Of a stretch of 64,000 bases of DNA, positions 1 through 11,807 are shown in pieces. Made by a program: the position numbers and the translations under genes. Numbering within the stretch: the first letter of the stretch is position 1; each line of letters begins with the position of its first letter. This DNA is from Methylobacterium sp. (GTDB lineage: Bacteria > Pseudomonadota > Alphaproteobacteria > Rhizobiales > Beijerinckiaceae): positions 1 to 64,000 of the forward strand of contig JADCBP010000006.1 of NCBI GenBank assembly GCA_020253445.1, read 5' to 3'. The notes beneath the pieces are model-generated. The model saw only the letters and a program-made list of their open reading frames with translations, made no database searches and was not told where the DNA came from.

Positions 1-1
1 C

Positions 2-841
2 TCGGAAGAGCAGCGCATGAAGTATCTGCCGAAGCTCGCGACCGGCGAGTTCATCGGCTGCTTCGGCCTCACCGAGCCCGATGCCGGCTCCGATCCTGCC
101 GGCATGAAGACCCGCGCCGAGAAGACCGCAAACGGCTATCGGCTGACCGGCTCCAAGATGTGGATTTCCAACAGCCCGATCGCCGATGTCTTCGTCGTCT
201 GGGCGAAGAGCGCAGCGCATGACAACGCGATCCGCGGCTTCATCCTCGAAAAGGGCATGAAGGGCCTTTCCGCGCCGAAGATCGGCGGCAAGCTCTCCTT
301 GCGCGCCTCCATCACCGGCGAGATTGTCATGGATGGTGTGGAAGTGGGCGAGGATGCGCTGCTTCCGAATGTTGCCGGCCTCAAGGGGCCGTTCGGCTGC
401 CTCAACCGCGCCCGTTATGGCATTTCCTGGGGGGTGATGGGCGCGGCGGAGGATTGCTTCCACCGCGCGCGGCAATACGGGTTGGATCGCAAGCAGTTCA
501 ATAAGCCGCTGGCGCAGACCCAGCTCTTCCAGAAGAAGCTCGCGGACATGATGACCGAGATTTCGCTGGGCCTTCAGGGTTCCTTGCGCGCGGGGCGCCT
601 GATGGATGCCGGCCAGCTGGCACCCGAGATGATCTCGATCGTGAAGCGCAACAATTGCGGCAAGGCGCTCGATATCGCCCGCGCCGCGCGCGACATGCAT
701 GGCGGCAACGGCATCCAGGCTGAATACCACGTGATGCGCCATGCCCAGAACCTCGAAACCGTGAACACCTATGAGGGCACGCATGATGTGCATGCGCTGA
801 TCCTGGGACGCGCGATCACGGGCCTTCAGGCCTTCTTCTGA
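2..841 (+). CDS. gcdH: Glutaryl-CoA dehydrogenase, 5' truncated by the window edge
   Basis: FAD-dependent acyl-CoA dehydrogenase that oxidises and decarboxylates glutaryl-CoA to crotonyl-CoA in lysine/tryptophan and aromatic-acid breakdown. The frame is open to the left edge (it reads [12 protein letters not shown]), so the ATG at 17 is internal and the N-terminal alpha domain is missing. Visible parts are the FAD/substrate-binding stretch [13 protein letters not shown], the middle beta domain and the C-terminal helical domain. That domain carries the catalytic glutamate in [16 protein letters not shown], a signature of the glutaryl-CoA branch. The stop at 839-841 lies 3 bases before the next start, suggesting co-transcription with the small membrane protein. 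Family call is firm; glutaryl specificity rests on the C-terminal signature. Confidence 0.93.
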   Translation, partial: SEEQRMKYLPKLATGEFIGCFGLTEPDAGSDPAGMKTRAEKTANGYRLTGSKMWISNSPIADVFVVWAKSAAHDNAIRGFILEKGMKGLSAPKIGGKLSLRASITGEIVMDGVEVGEDALLPNVAGLKGPFGCLNRARYGISWGVMGAAEDCFHRARQYGLDRKQFNKPLAQTQLFQKKLADMMTEISLGLQGSLRAGRLMDAGQLAPEMISIVKRNNCGKALDIARAARDMHGGNGIQAEYHVMRHAQNLETVNTYEGTHDVHALILGRAITGLQAFF

Positions 842-844
842 TCC

Positions 845-1270
845 ATGGAACGCGGCGAGATCAGCTTCGCGCGGGTGCTGGCGCTGGGCACTGGCTATTT
901 CGGACTGGTCTTTGCCGCGGGCTTCGCTCTGGGCGCCCTTCGCGTGGGGCTGCTCCAGCCCCATCTGGGCCCGGATGCGAGCCGGCTGCTCGAACTGCCC
1001 TTCATGGTGGCCATCAGCTTCGGCGCGGCGCTGCTCATCATGCGACGCGCCGGAGCGGCGGGGCGCATGGATGCCCTGACCATCGGGTTCCTTGCCTTCA
1101 TCCTGCTGCTGCTGGCGGAGATGCTGATCGGAAGCTGGCTCTTCCAGCTGCCCTATTCCGCCCTCCTTACCGATGCGATGACGCCGATCGGCTTCCTGAA
1201 CCTTCTCGCCCAATCCCTGCTGATCGTTTTCCCGGTGCTCGTTGCCGGAAAGGAGCGCATCCGCGCATGA
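845..1270 (+). CDS. Small four-helix membrane protein of unknown function
   Basis: I do not recognise this protein (141 residues). It has about four hydrophobic segments, near residues 12-32, 48-66, 77-97 and 112-136, joined by short basic loops (RRAGAAGR), and no signal peptide, cofactor motif or catalytic motif. It starts three bases after the glutaryl-CoA dehydrogenase stop and its last four bases overlap the prmB start, so it sits inside an operon-like run. Codon use resembles the neighbours. It is a genuine reading frame judging by the tight packing and membrane-protein composition; the function is open. Confidence 0.75.
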   Translation: MERGEISFARVLALGTGYFGLVFAAGFALGALRVGLLQPHLGPDASRLLELPFMVAISFGAALLIMRRAGAAGRMDALTIGFLAFILLLLAEMLIGSWLFQLPYSALLTDAMTPIGFLNLLAQSLLIVFPVLVAGKERIRA

Positions 1271-2190
1271 CCAAGCCCGATCCTCGCGCCGAGCTCGCCG
1301 AACTCGCCACCTTGCGTGATTGCCTGCGCTATGCGGTCAGCGCCTTTCGGCAGGCGAACCTGCACCACGGCCATGGCGCGACCAGCGCGCTGGATGAAGC
1401 GGCCTTCCTCATCCTCGAAAGCCTGCATCTGCCGGTGGATGATTTCAACGCCTTCGCCGATGCGCGCCTCACGGCCCGCGAGAAGGCGATGCTCGGCGAT
1501 CGCATCGCCACGCGCATCGAGAAGCGCATCCCCTCCGCCTATATCACGGGCCGCACCTATCTCCATGGTTTCTCGTTCCGCTGCGATCCGCGCGCGATCA
1601 TCCCCCGCTCCTTCCTGGCGGATCTCCTGTTCTCGCCGCTTTTCGATGGCTCGGATGGTTCGGGCCTGATCGATGATCCGAATGAGATCACCTCCGTGCT
1701 TGATCTGTGCACGGGCGGCGGCAGCCTCGCGATCCTCGCGGCGCATGCCTTCCCGAATGCGCAAGTGCATGCGGTCGATCTCTCGGCCGATGCGCTTGAT
1801 CTCGCGGCCGAGAATGTCGCGGATTACGGCCTCGAGCATCGCATCACGCTCCACAAGGGCGATCTTTTCGCGCCCCTGAAGGGCACGCGGTTCGACCTCA
1901 TCCTTTCAAACCCGCCCTATGTCGATCAGGCGACGATTGCGATGATGCCGGAAGAATTCCGCCACGAGCCGGCGATCGCGCTTGATGGTGGCCCCGATGG
2001 GTTCGATCTCGTGCGGCGCATCCTCCGCGAGGCGGCAAAGCATCTCCATGCCGGGGGCGGCATGCTCTGCGAGATCGGGCTTGATCGCGAAGTGCTCGAT
2101 GTCGAATTCCCGCATCTCGCCTTCACCTGGCTCGATACGGAGGAGAGCGCGGGCGAGGTGTTCTGGCTGCCGGCCAGTGCCCTGCGCTGA
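1267..2190 (+). CDS. prmB: 50S ribosomal protein L3 N5-glutamine methyltransferase PrmB
   Basis: SAM-dependent methyltransferase of the HemK/PrmA-B-C group that methylates a glutamine of ribosomal protein L3 in the cytoplasm. The N-terminal helical substrate domain (about 1-110) begins LRDCLRYAVSAFRQANLHHGHG, which fits PrmB rather than the release-factor enzyme PrmC. The Rossmann domain has the SAM-binding loop DLCTGGGSLAI (about 147-157), an acidic residue in AVDLSADAL, and the substrate-glutamine motif NPPY (about 217-220). Length 307 matches the family. Its start overlaps the previous gene by four bases. The next gene is convergent, with its stop only 4 bases away, leaving no room for a separate terminator. 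Confidence 0.9.
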   Translation: MTKPDPRAELAELATLRDCLRYAVSAFRQANLHHGHGATSALDEAAFLILESLHLPVDDFNAFADARLTAREKAMLGDRIATRIEKRIPSAYITGRTYLHGFSFRCDPRAIIPRSFLADLLFSPLFDGSDGSGLIDDPNEITSVLDLCTGGGSLAILAAHAFPNAQVHAVDLSADALDLAAENVADYGLEHRITLHKGDLFAPLKGTRFDLILSNPPYVDQATIAMMPEEFRHEPAIALDGGPDGFDLVRRILREAAKHLHAGGGMLCEIGLDREVLDVEFPHLAFTWLDTEESAGEVFWLPASALR

Positions 2191-2193
2191 GGC

Positions 2194-5037
<2,844 letters not shown>

Positions 5038-5194
5038 GGAATCTCAGGACTTTCTATTGCGATACGGCCGCAGCGGAGACCGCGCATTGCGCTGATAGCG
5101 AACAAGATCGCTGAAAAGCCTGAGTGTCCGGTTAATGCCGTAACCGAGGGGAAAGGTTTGGCTCGTTAAGCTTGGATTGAAAGGCTCTCTCTCC

Positions 5195-6361
5195 ATGATG
5201 CCCGTTCCCGACATCCTTCCCCGAGGCCCGGCGCAGCCCGCTGCAGCCGGAACCGGGAAGCTGCGGGTGCTCGTCGTCGACGACGATCCGATCTACCGCG
5301 AGACCTCGCGCATGTTCCTGATGATGCAGGGACGCGACGTGACCCTGGCAGAGAATGGGAATGCCGGCTTGCGCAAGCTCGCCGAGGGATGTTTCGACAT
5401 CCTCATCGTGGATATGGAAATGCCGGACATGTCGGGGCTCGAGGTGATCTCGCATGTGCGCGCCTGCCCCGAGACGGCGGATCTGCCGATCATCATGGTG
5501 ACCTCGCGCGATGATGCCATGGCGATCGACCGCGCCTATGAGCTCGGCGCCTCGTCCTTCGTGGTGAAGCCGGTCAACTGGACCCTTCTCGACCACTACC
5601 TGCGCTTCGTCTGCCGCGCGGCCCGCAACGAGACGCTGGCCCGGCAGGCGCAGAAGGAGGCCGAGCTGCTCGGCCGGACCAAGGACAATCTCATGAGCGT
5701 GCTGCGCCACGAGATGAAGACGCCGCTCAATGCGATCATCGGCTTCACGCGGCTGGCCGCCGAGGCGCGCGAAAGTGGCGATCTCGTCGCCATGCGAGAG
5801 CATCTCGAGGCTGTGCAGGGATCCGGCAAGCGTTTGCTGCAGAGCTTCGCGGACATGGCGACCTATTCGGACATGCTCTCGGGGCGCATTGTTCCAGCCT
5901 TCGAGCCGATCGCGCCCGGCTGGCTTTTCGATGACATGCAGGAACTTCATGGCCCCGCGCTCGCCAAGGCGGGCATCCGTGTCGAGCGGCGCGAGGAGGA
6001 GGGCAATCTGCATTTCGAGGGCGACCAGACGCTGCTCGCTTCCGCGCTCTCCCGCCTGATCCAGAATGTGCTGGAACACGCCAAGGGCGCGACCACGTTG
6101 CGCCTCATTTCGGCGCGGGAAGGCGAGGGGCTGAAGCTCACCGTCGAGGATGACGGCGAAGGCATTCCGCCCGAGGATATCGCGCGCTGCCTCGAACCCT
6201 TCGCGCAGGCCGATATGTCCCTCTCCCGCGCCCATCAGGGCCTCGGCATGGGGCTTCCCATCGCCGGCAGCATTGCCGCCCTGCATGGCGGCGAGCTGAA
6301 ATCCGAGAGCATCCGGGGCGCGGGCCTGCGGGTTTCCCTGCGCCTGCCCATCGCGCGCTGA
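5195..6361 (+). CDS. Soluble receiver-histidine kinase hybrid (REC-HisKA-HATPase)
   Basis: Cytoplasmic two-component protein of 388 residues with the receiver first. The REC domain (about 25-145) has the acidic pair VVDDDP, phospho-acceptor IVDMEMPDMSG and conserved Lys in VVKPVNW. A short coiled linker leads to HisKA with H-box MSVLRHEMKTPLNAIIGF and a HATPase_c domain with DDGEGIPPEDI and GLGMGLPIA. There is no membrane segment and no DNA-binding domain. I chose the ATG at 5195 because GAAAGG lies about 10 bases upstream; an in-frame TTG at 5177 is less likely. It is divergent from the large hybrid kinase, so the two may form one relay; that is inference from position. Confidence 0.85.
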   Translation: MMPVPDILPRGPAQPAAAGTGKLRVLVVDDDPIYRETSRMFLMMQGRDVTLAENGNAGLRKLAEGCFDILIVDMEMPDMSGLEVISHVRACPETADLPIIMVTSRDDAMAIDRAYELGASSFVVKPVNWTLLDHYLRFVCRAARNETLARQAQKEAELLGRTKDNLMSVLRHEMKTPLNAIIGFTRLAAEARESGDLVAMREHLEAVQGSGKRLLQSFADMATYSDMLSGRIVPAFEPIAPGWLFDDMQELHGPALAKAGIRVERREEEGNLHFEGDQTLLASALSRLIQNVLEHAKGATTLRLISAREGEGLKLTVEDDGEGIPPEDIARCLEPFAQADMSLSRAHQGLGMGLPIAGSIAALHGGELKSESIRGAGLRVSLRLPIAR

Positions 6362-6391
6362 GCTGCTGCACGAAAACTGGCGCCAAGGAAA

Positions 6392-6414
6392 ACGCGCGCC
6401 AGCACGGCGCGCGT
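6392..6414. terminator. Hairpin terminator between convergent kinase and soxF genes
   Basis: A perfect 9-bp inverted repeat, ACGCGCGCC and GGCGCGCGT, with a 5-base loop, lies between the stops at 6361 and 6439. Read on the minus strand it is followed by TTTTCCTT, so it should terminate the sox operon; read on the plus strand the T-run is weaker (CCTGTTT). Confidence 0.7.
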
Positions 6415-6438
6415 CCTGTTTCGCCCGGGACCGGATTC

Positions 6439-7710
6439 TCAGCCGAACATGTCCTCAATTATGCCGGCATACCAGCCCATGTTCTCGGCCTGCGTCTGCT
6501 TGCGCAATTCGGCCGTCTCGCCGGTCCTGGAGATGAAGGTGGAGGAGGCGGTGATCTTGCCGTCCTTGGCCTCGTAGGCACCGCCGACCTTCACGGTGTC
6601 CTCGGTCTCGATCAGGCTCCAGCAGGTATTGGCGTAGCGCGCCGGGAAGGTGCGCGCGCCGATCAATTCGCCGCGGATCGTCATGGCTGCGACCTTCGCC
6701 TGCGAATTGGCGGAGAAGGCGGATTTCGGCATGTCGCCCGCAATGGTGGAATCGCCCAGCACGAAGACATTCGCATCAAGCGCGCTCTTCATGCTCTCGG
6801 GCAGGATCGGACAATAGCCGGTCTGGTTGGCAAGGCCGGAATCCCGAGCGATCGCGCCGGCCATCTGGGCCGGAATCACATTCACCAGCGCACAGTTCTT
6901 GTAGGTTTCGAAGCCGGTGACGACCGTCCCGGTCTTCGAATCGACCGATTTCACGCCATCATGCACCTTGGGGCCGAGCCATTCGACGAGGCCCTTGTAG
7001 TGCTTGTCCCAGCCCTCCTGGAACAGGGCCTGCTTGGAGAAGGACTCCTTGGGGTCGATGATGAAGATCTTCGATTTCGTCTTGCCCGTGCGCTTCAGCA
7101 CATGCGCGAACATCGAGATTCGCTCATAGGGTCCCGGCGGGCAGCGGAAGGGGTTCGGAGGCGCGATCATCACGATGACGCCGCCATTCGGCACCGCATC
7201 GAGCCTGCGCTTCAGCAGGCGGGTCTGCGCGCCCGGCTTCCAGGCATGCGGCATGCGCTCTTCATGTTCCTTCCCCCAGCCGGGAACGGAATCGTATTTC
7301 AGGTCGATGCCGGGCGAGACGACGACGCGATCATAGGCGATGCGCCGGCCATCGGCGAGAACCACCTGCTTCTTGTCGCGGTCGATCACCTGCGCGCGGG
7401 CGCGCGCCACGTCAACGCCATGGCCGGGCAGTTTCGCGTAATCATGCAGGATCGAGGCATAGTCGCGGAAGCCGCCGAGGAAGAGGTTCGAGTGGAAGCA
7501 GGTCTGGTAATTCGGGTTTTCCTCGATGAGAGTTACAGCGATCTTCTTCTCGCTGTCCCTGGCGATATACTTCGCAGCGGTGACACCGCCGGCACCGCCG
7601 CCGATGACGACAACCCGGGGCTTGGCCTGGCCCAGCACGGCAGGCGCAGGCAATGTGCTCGCGGCGGCGATTGCGCCGGAGCCGATCAGAATGTCTCGAC
7701 GTGTCGTCAT
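6439..7710 (-). CDS. soxF: Flavocytochrome c sulfide dehydrogenase, flavoprotein subunit (SoxF/FccB)
   Basis: FAD subunit that oxidises sulfide in the periplasm and passes electrons to the cytochrome subunit encoded just upstream. The precursor (423 residues) has a Tat signal peptide with RRDIL and a cleavage region near ALPAPAVLG. The dinucleotide-binding motif VVVIGGGAGGVTAAKYI follows directly. A redox-active cysteine is seen in NYQTCFHSN and another in TGYCPIL, as expected for the disulfide centre of this family; the second FAD motif is VFVLGDSTIAGDMPKSAFSA. I chose the ATG at 7710 because AGGGGAAACC precedes it and the Tat motif starts there; an upstream extension to 7845 overlaps soxE and looks non-coding. 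It is the last gene of soxYZBCDEF. Confidence 0.92.
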   Translation of the reverse strand: MTTRRDILIGSGAIAAASTLPAPAVLGQAKPRVVVIGGGAGGVTAAKYIARDSEKKIAVTLIEENPNYQTCFHSNLFLGGFRDYASILHDYAKLPGHGVDVARARAQVIDRDKKQVVLADGRRIAYDRVVVSPGIDLKYDSVPGWGKEHEERMPHAWKPGAQTRLLKRRLDAVPNGGVIVMIAPPNPFRCPPGPYERISMFAHVLKRTGKTKSKIFIIDPKESFSKQALFQEGWDKHYKGLVEWLGPKVHDGVKSVDSKTGTVVTGFETYKNCALVNVIPAQMAGAIARDSGLANQTGYCPILPESMKSALDANVFVLGDSTIAGDMPKSAFSANSQAKVAAMTIRGELIGARTFPARYANTCWSLIETEDTVKVGGAYEAKDGKITASSTFISRTGETAELRKQTQAENMGWYAGIIEDMFG

Positions 7711-7726
7711 GGTTTCCCCTCGATTG

Positions 7727-8071
7727 TCAGCGTTGTGGCTTGAGCGAGCCAAAATAGGCGGCAAGAGCAAGGAGCTCGTCTTCCTTGAACTGCCCCGCAA
7801 TGGTTCGCATGATCGGGTTTTCCCGGTCACCTTTCTGGTAGGCATGCATCACGGCGAGAAACTGGTCCTCCGGCCAGCCGACGATGGCTGGAACGCCGCC
7901 GACCTGCCGCCCGGATTTCTGGTGGCAGGTGACGCATTCACTGGCGAGATATTCCCCGAGAGCCTTGTCGCCGCGAAAAGTACCGGTGAAAGCCCGGCCG
8001 GGCCAGCCGGCCAGGATGAAAAAGGCAAGAAGGGCGGCGGAGGCCGACGCGATCCTTTTCCCGTCCCTCAT
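7727..8071 (-). CDS. soxE: Monohaem cytochrome c, electron-accepting subunit of sulfide dehydrogenase (SoxE-like)
   Basis: Small periplasmic c-type cytochrome of 114 residues. A signal peptide (about 1-27, hydrophobic core AALLAFFILAGW) precedes one haem-binding motif CVTCH (about 46-50). The likely axial methionine is in ENPIMRTIAGQ, and the end AALAAYFGSLKP is typical of FccA/SoxE class-I cytochromes. The ATG at 8071 is preferred over the TTG at 8074. It starts 3 bases after the soxD stop, with AGGTGG eight bases ahead, and ends 16 bases before soxF, so the two subunits are translated from one message. It resembles the monohaem rather than dihaem form of the cytochrome subunit. Confidence 0.85.
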   Translation of the reverse strand: MRDGKRIASASAALLAFFILAGWPGRAFTGTFRGDKALGEYLASECVTCHQKSGRQVGGVPAIVGWPEDQFLAVMHAYQKGDRENPIMRTIAGQFKEDELLALAAYFGSLKPQR

Positions 8072-8074
8072 CAA

Positions 8075-8737
8075 TCATTCCACCTTGATGCTCTTGTCGC
8101 CGCCATCGGGCGTCACGTCCAGAACCGCGGCGCGTCCTGTGATCTTTGTGTCAGGCTTGCAGTTGGTCATGCAAGGGGGGCGGTTCCAAAAATGTCTTTC
8201 CGCCTGTTCGCGGTCATCATCGTAGAAGGCCGTGGCATTCGGCATCTTCACCGAAAGAAAGTTTTCCCGGCTCAGCACAAAATCCTCGTTCACGATGTTG
8301 TTCATGTTGAGCAGGAACGCGACGATCGCATAGGTCTCGTCTGCCGTCAGTGATTGCGCGTTGCCGTAAGGCATGGCCCGGCGAATGTAGTCGAATGCGG
8401 TGGAGAGATCGGGCCAGAACGAGCCGATCGTCTTTTCCGGCCGGTCATCCTTCATCGTGCCCTGTCCGCCCGCGAGAACCGGCCAACGGCCAACGCCCTC
8501 GGCGAATTCACCATGGCAGGCGGCGCAACGCTCGATGAAGAGCGTCTCGCCATCCTTCACGCTGCCCTTGCCGGGCGGAAGGCCCTTGCCGTCGGCGCGG
8601 ATATCAATGTCCCAGGCCTCGATTTCGGCCGGCAGGGCGGCGCGCCCGAGCCCGGTCTTTCCCGCCTGCGCGAAAGCCGGGAAGCCGAGCGCGACCGCGA
8701 GGGCAATACCCAGCAAGGCCCTAGAGGATCTCGACAT
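8075..8737 (-). CDS. soxD: SoxD-like c-type cytochrome (short, monohaem)
   Basis: Periplasmic cytochrome expected to pair with SoxC as the sulfur dehydrogenase Sox(CD)2. The precursor has 220 residues: a signal peptide ending near AFAQA, one haem motif CAACH (about 71-75), a likely axial methionine in RRAMPYGNAQSLT, and a late cysteine pair CMTNC. The SoxD of Paracoccus pantotrophus, as I recall it, is a dihaem protein of nearly 400 residues, so this copy has only the N-terminal haem domain. The start overlaps the soxC stop by 17 bases, with GGGGAG inside soxC. Assignment as SoxD rests on domain similarity plus position after soxC. Confidence 0.8.
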   Translation of the reverse strand: MSRSSRALLGIALAVALGFPAFAQAGKTGLGRAALPAEIEAWDIDIRADGKGLPPGKGSVKDGETLFIERCAACHGEFAEGVGRWPVLAGGQGTMKDDRPEKTIGSFWPDLSTAFDYIRRAMPYGNAQSLTADETYAIVAFLLNMNNIVNEDFVLSRENFLSVKMPNATAFYDDDREQAERHFWNRPPCMTNCKPDTKITGRAAVLDVTPDGGDKSIKVE

Positions 8738-9995
8738 TTTCGGTCTCCCCGTTCGGCTTTACATGCCAGGTCTGGATGCCGTTGTTGTGATAGATGGAAT
8801 TCACGCCGCGCACCTTGCGCAGCTCATCCTTGGTGGGCTGCACATAGCCGGTCTCATCCATCGCGCGGGACTGGATGAGCAGGTCTTCGCCCTGCCAATC
8901 GAAATCGACATAGAACCGCGTAAGCGACATGGGCAGCACCGGTCCGTCGATGCGCGCATTGCGCCAGTTCCTGCCGCCATCGATGGAGACATCCACCCGG
9001 GTGATCGCGCCGCGGCCCGACCAGGCGAGGCCCGAGAGCACGTTCGGGCCCTTCTGGCGCAAGGGCGCCTGCGGTGAGGGGTTCGTCACCACGCTCTTCG
9101 CATCCATGACGAAGGTGAAGCGGCGCGAGCGGCCATCGGCGAGGAGGTCGGTATATTTCGAGGTTTCCTCGCGCTGCTGCCAGGGCTGGTCGCCGATCTC
9201 GAGGCGCCTCAGCCACTTGATCCACATATTGCCTTCCCAGCCGGGCACCACGAGGCGCAGGGGATAACCCTGCTCCGGCCGGAGCGCCTCGCCATTCATC
9301 GCCCAGACGACGAGGCAATCCTTCATCGCCTTCTCGATGGGGATGGAGCGTGTCATCAGCGAGGCATCGGCCCCCTCCGCCAGCAGCCACTTGGCATGGT
9401 TGCGCATGCCGGCTTCATCCAGCAGCGTCTTCAGCGGAATGCCCGTATACCACACATTATGGATCATCCCGTGCGTGAACTGGCAGCCATTGAGCTGCGC
9501 GCCGCGCCATTCCATGCCGCCATTGGCCGCGCATTCGAGGAAGTAGAGCTTGTTCACCCGGCCCGGAAAGCGCTTGAGGTCGTCCATGGTGAAGACCAGC
9601 GGCTTCTCGACAAGGCCATGGACCATCAGCCGATGATTGCCGGGCTCGATCTCGGCCACGCCCGCATGGTGGCGCTCGAAGCACAGGCCGTTCGGTGTCA
9701 CGATGCCGTCGAGCTGGTGCAGCGGTGTGAAGTTGATCGAGGAGATCGTATCCGCCGTGAGCCATCCCACATGGCGGCGCACGACACCGGCCTCGAACTT
9801 CGATGGTTTGCCATAGGGGGCGGCATCGACGCCGGGACCGAGGAAGCGGTTCCAGTCCTGCGGCTCGGTGATCAGCGGGTCGGGCTTCCGGCCCTGCGCC
9901 CGGGCGCCGCCGGCGGCGGCCAGAGCGCCCGCGCCGGCCGCGGCCACCAGAAAGCCGCGGCGGCTGGTCGGTCTGTCCTTTCGCGCATCGGACAT
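8721..9995 (-). CDS. soxC: Sulfur/sulfite dehydrogenase molybdopterin subunit SoxC
   Basis: Molybdenum-cofactor enzyme of the sulfite oxidase family that, with SoxD, oxidises the sulfane sulfur bound to SoxYZ. The precursor (424 residues) has a Tat signal (TSRRGFLVAAAGAGAL). The Mo-binding cysteine is in FLECAANGGMEW. Other marks are LHQLDGIVTPNGLCFERHH near the N-terminus and the dimerisation domain beginning near PLRLVVPGWEGNMWIKWL. The ATG at 9995 has AAGGAG six bases upstream; the in-frame TTG at 10010 is the poorer start. It lies 11 bases after soxB and overlaps soxD. A second, unlinked sulfite-oxidase homologue is present at 31878-32942. Confidence 0.93.
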   Translation of the reverse strand: MSDARKDRPTSRRGFLVAAAGAGALAAAGGARAQGRKPDPLITEPQDWNRFLGPGVDAAPYGKPSKFEAGVVRRHVGWLTADTISSINFTPLHQLDGIVTPNGLCFERHHAGVAEIEPGNHRLMVHGLVEKPLVFTMDDLKRFPGRVNKLYFLECAANGGMEWRGAQLNGCQFTHGMIHNVWYTGIPLKTLLDEAGMRNHAKWLLAEGADASLMTRSIPIEKAMKDCLVVWAMNGEALRPEQGYPLRLVVPGWEGNMWIKWLRRLEIGDQPWQQREETSKYTDLLADGRSRRFTFVMDAKSVVTNPSPQAPLRQKGPNVLSGLAWSGRGAITRVDVSIDGGRNWRNARIDGPVLPMSLTRFYVDFDWQGEDLLIQSRAMDETGYVQPTKDELRKVRGVNSIYHNNGIQTWHVKPNGETENVEIL

Positions 9996-10006
9996 GTGCT
10001 TCTCCT

Positions 10007-11701
10007 TCAAAGGCCCACGACCTTCACGGCGCTTTCGTTGCGCGGCGTGATCGTCTTCCTGGCGGTGAGATATTGGCTGACCACATCCCAGATGGGCGGC
10101 CCTTGCGTGCCCTCATTGATGGAGGCCCAGCCCGCGACCACATAATCGCGGCTGGCATCGATGGGCGCTCCGGTCTTGAGGAAGGTCATGTTCGAGACGC
10201 GGTTTCCGACCGTGCCGAACGGGTTGATCGAAAAACCCATGCCGCCGACGCGCACCATGTCGCCGCCCCCCTGATAATAGGGGTCGGGGTTGAAGATGTT
10301 GTCGCCGATATCCTCGAGGATGGCCTTCAGCATCGAGCCCTTCATCGTCGTGCGGTAGCATTGCGGGTAGGTCATCGCGGAGGCGTTGGCGATGTCCTCG
10401 AAGGTGATGTCCTGCCCCGGCAGGAGGCTTCCGCCCCAGCGCATGCCGGGCGAGAGCGAGATTTCCGCATCGCGCACTTCCAGCATCGCATCGGTGAAGA
10501 CGTCGTCAAGTGAACCCTGGAAATTGCCACGGCGATAGAGCAGCCCCTCGGTGCGTCCGAGGACGCGCTTGAGGTCTTGCCCGTAGGGCGCGCGATGCCT
10601 GGCGATGAGGGCTGCCATTTCCGCATCGGGCTCGATCGCATCCGAGAAGATCGGGATCAGCCGGTGGCGGAAACCCTGCACGCGCTTTTCCCGCACATCA
10701 AGATCGAGCCGGGAGATGAACTTGCCATTGGCACCGGTGGCGATGAGCAGCGTCTGGCCCACTGTCACCGGCGCGGGCAGCGCATCATGCGTGTGCGAGG
10801 TGAGGATGACGTCGATGCCCTTCACGCGGCCCGCCATCTTGTGGTCGATGTCGAAGCCGTTATGCGAGAGCAGCACGACGAGATCGGCGCCCTCGCCGCG
10901 CGCTTCCTCCACCTGCCGCTGGAGTTCATCCTCCCGCAGGCCGAAGGCCCATTTCGGGAACATCCAGCGGGGATTGGCGATGGCCGTGTAGGGATAGGCC
11001 TGCCCGATGACGGCGATCCTCACGCCGCCCTTCTCGAACATCTGGCGCGGCTCGAAAACCCTGTCCTCGAATTCGGTGTCGCGGATGTTCTGCGCGAGAA
11101 GCGGGAAGGGCAGGCTCCTGGTGATCTCCTCCACGCGTTCCGCGCCGAGCGTGAATTCCCAATGCGCGGTCATGGCATCGGGCTTCAACAGGTTCATGCA
11201 ATCCACGATATCCTGCGCCTTCGTTTGCAGCGACGTCCAGGAATTGGTCCAGGTATCCCCGCAATCGAGCAGCAGGCAGCGATTATCGCCGCGTTCCGCG
11301 CGGATCGCCTTGATGATTGTCGCAAGGCGATCAAGCCCGCCCATCCGGCCGTAATTCTTGGCAAGCGAAGCGAAATCCTCGCTCGTGAGCGCATAGGCCA
11401 TGGGGGAGCCGGCGGAAATCTTGTAGAGGTCGAGGAAATCCTTCCCCGTGATATGCGGCACCCGGCCCTTCGCCTCGCCGACGCCAAGATTGATCGAGGG
11501 CTCGCGGAACCAGGTCGGCACGAGCTGGGCATGGATATCCGCGACATGCAGCAGCGTGACATTGCCCAGCGGCTCGAAACGCAGGATATCGCCTTGCGTC
11601 AGCTTCTGTTGCGCGAAGGCGCGCCCCGCGCTCAGGCCGGAGCCGGCCAGAAGCGCAGAGGCCGCAAGACCTCCCTGCACCAGCTCTCGCCGTGAGACCA
11701 T
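10007..11701 (-). CDS. soxB: Thiosulfohydrolase SoxB
   Basis: Periplasmic di-manganese hydrolase that releases sulfate from the SoxY-bound thiosulfonate. 564 residues with a Tat signal (VSRRELVQGGLAASALL). Metallophosphoesterase motifs are visible: HVADIHAQL, LLDCGDTWTNS, AQNIRD and LLSHNGFDID followed by TSHTHDA. The C-terminal 5'-nucleotidase domain ends with NRVSNMTFLKTGAPID. The length and the DCGDTW loop separate SoxB from ordinary 5'-nucleotidases. GGGGAGAG lies upstream of the ATG. It is the marker gene for thiosulfate oxidation and sits in the middle of the sox operon, about 106 bases after soxZ. Confidence 0.95.
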   Translation of the reverse strand: MVSRRELVQGGLAASALLAGSGLSAGRAFAQQKLTQGDILRFEPLGNVTLLHVADIHAQLVPTWFREPSINLGVGEAKGRVPHITGKDFLDLYKISAGSPMAYALTSEDFASLAKNYGRMGGLDRLATIIKAIRAERGDNRCLLLDCGDTWTNSWTSLQTKAQDIVDCMNLLKPDAMTAHWEFTLGAERVEEITRSLPFPLLAQNIRDTEFEDRVFEPRQMFEKGGVRIAVIGQAYPYTAIANPRWMFPKWAFGLREDELQRQVEEARGEGADLVVLLSHNGFDIDHKMAGRVKGIDVILTSHTHDALPAPVTVGQTLLIATGANGKFISRLDLDVREKRVQGFRHRLIPIFSDAIEPDAEMAALIARHRAPYGQDLKRVLGRTEGLLYRRGNFQGSLDDVFTDAMLEVRDAEISLSPGMRWGGSLLPGQDITFEDIANASAMTYPQCYRTTMKGSMLKAILEDIGDNIFNPDPYYQGGGDMVRVGGMGFSINPFGTVGNRVSNMTFLKTGAPIDASRDYVVAGWASINEGTQGPPIWDVVSQYLTARKTITPRNESAVKVVGL

Positions 11702-11807
11702 GGCCGTCTCTCCCCTTTTTCAGCCGCGCTTTCCCCTTCATGACCAGGTGAGGGGCGGTGGGGTCGGGTTTCGCGTTCTGACGTGCTTCTCCGCAGCCGC
11801 CGTTGCC

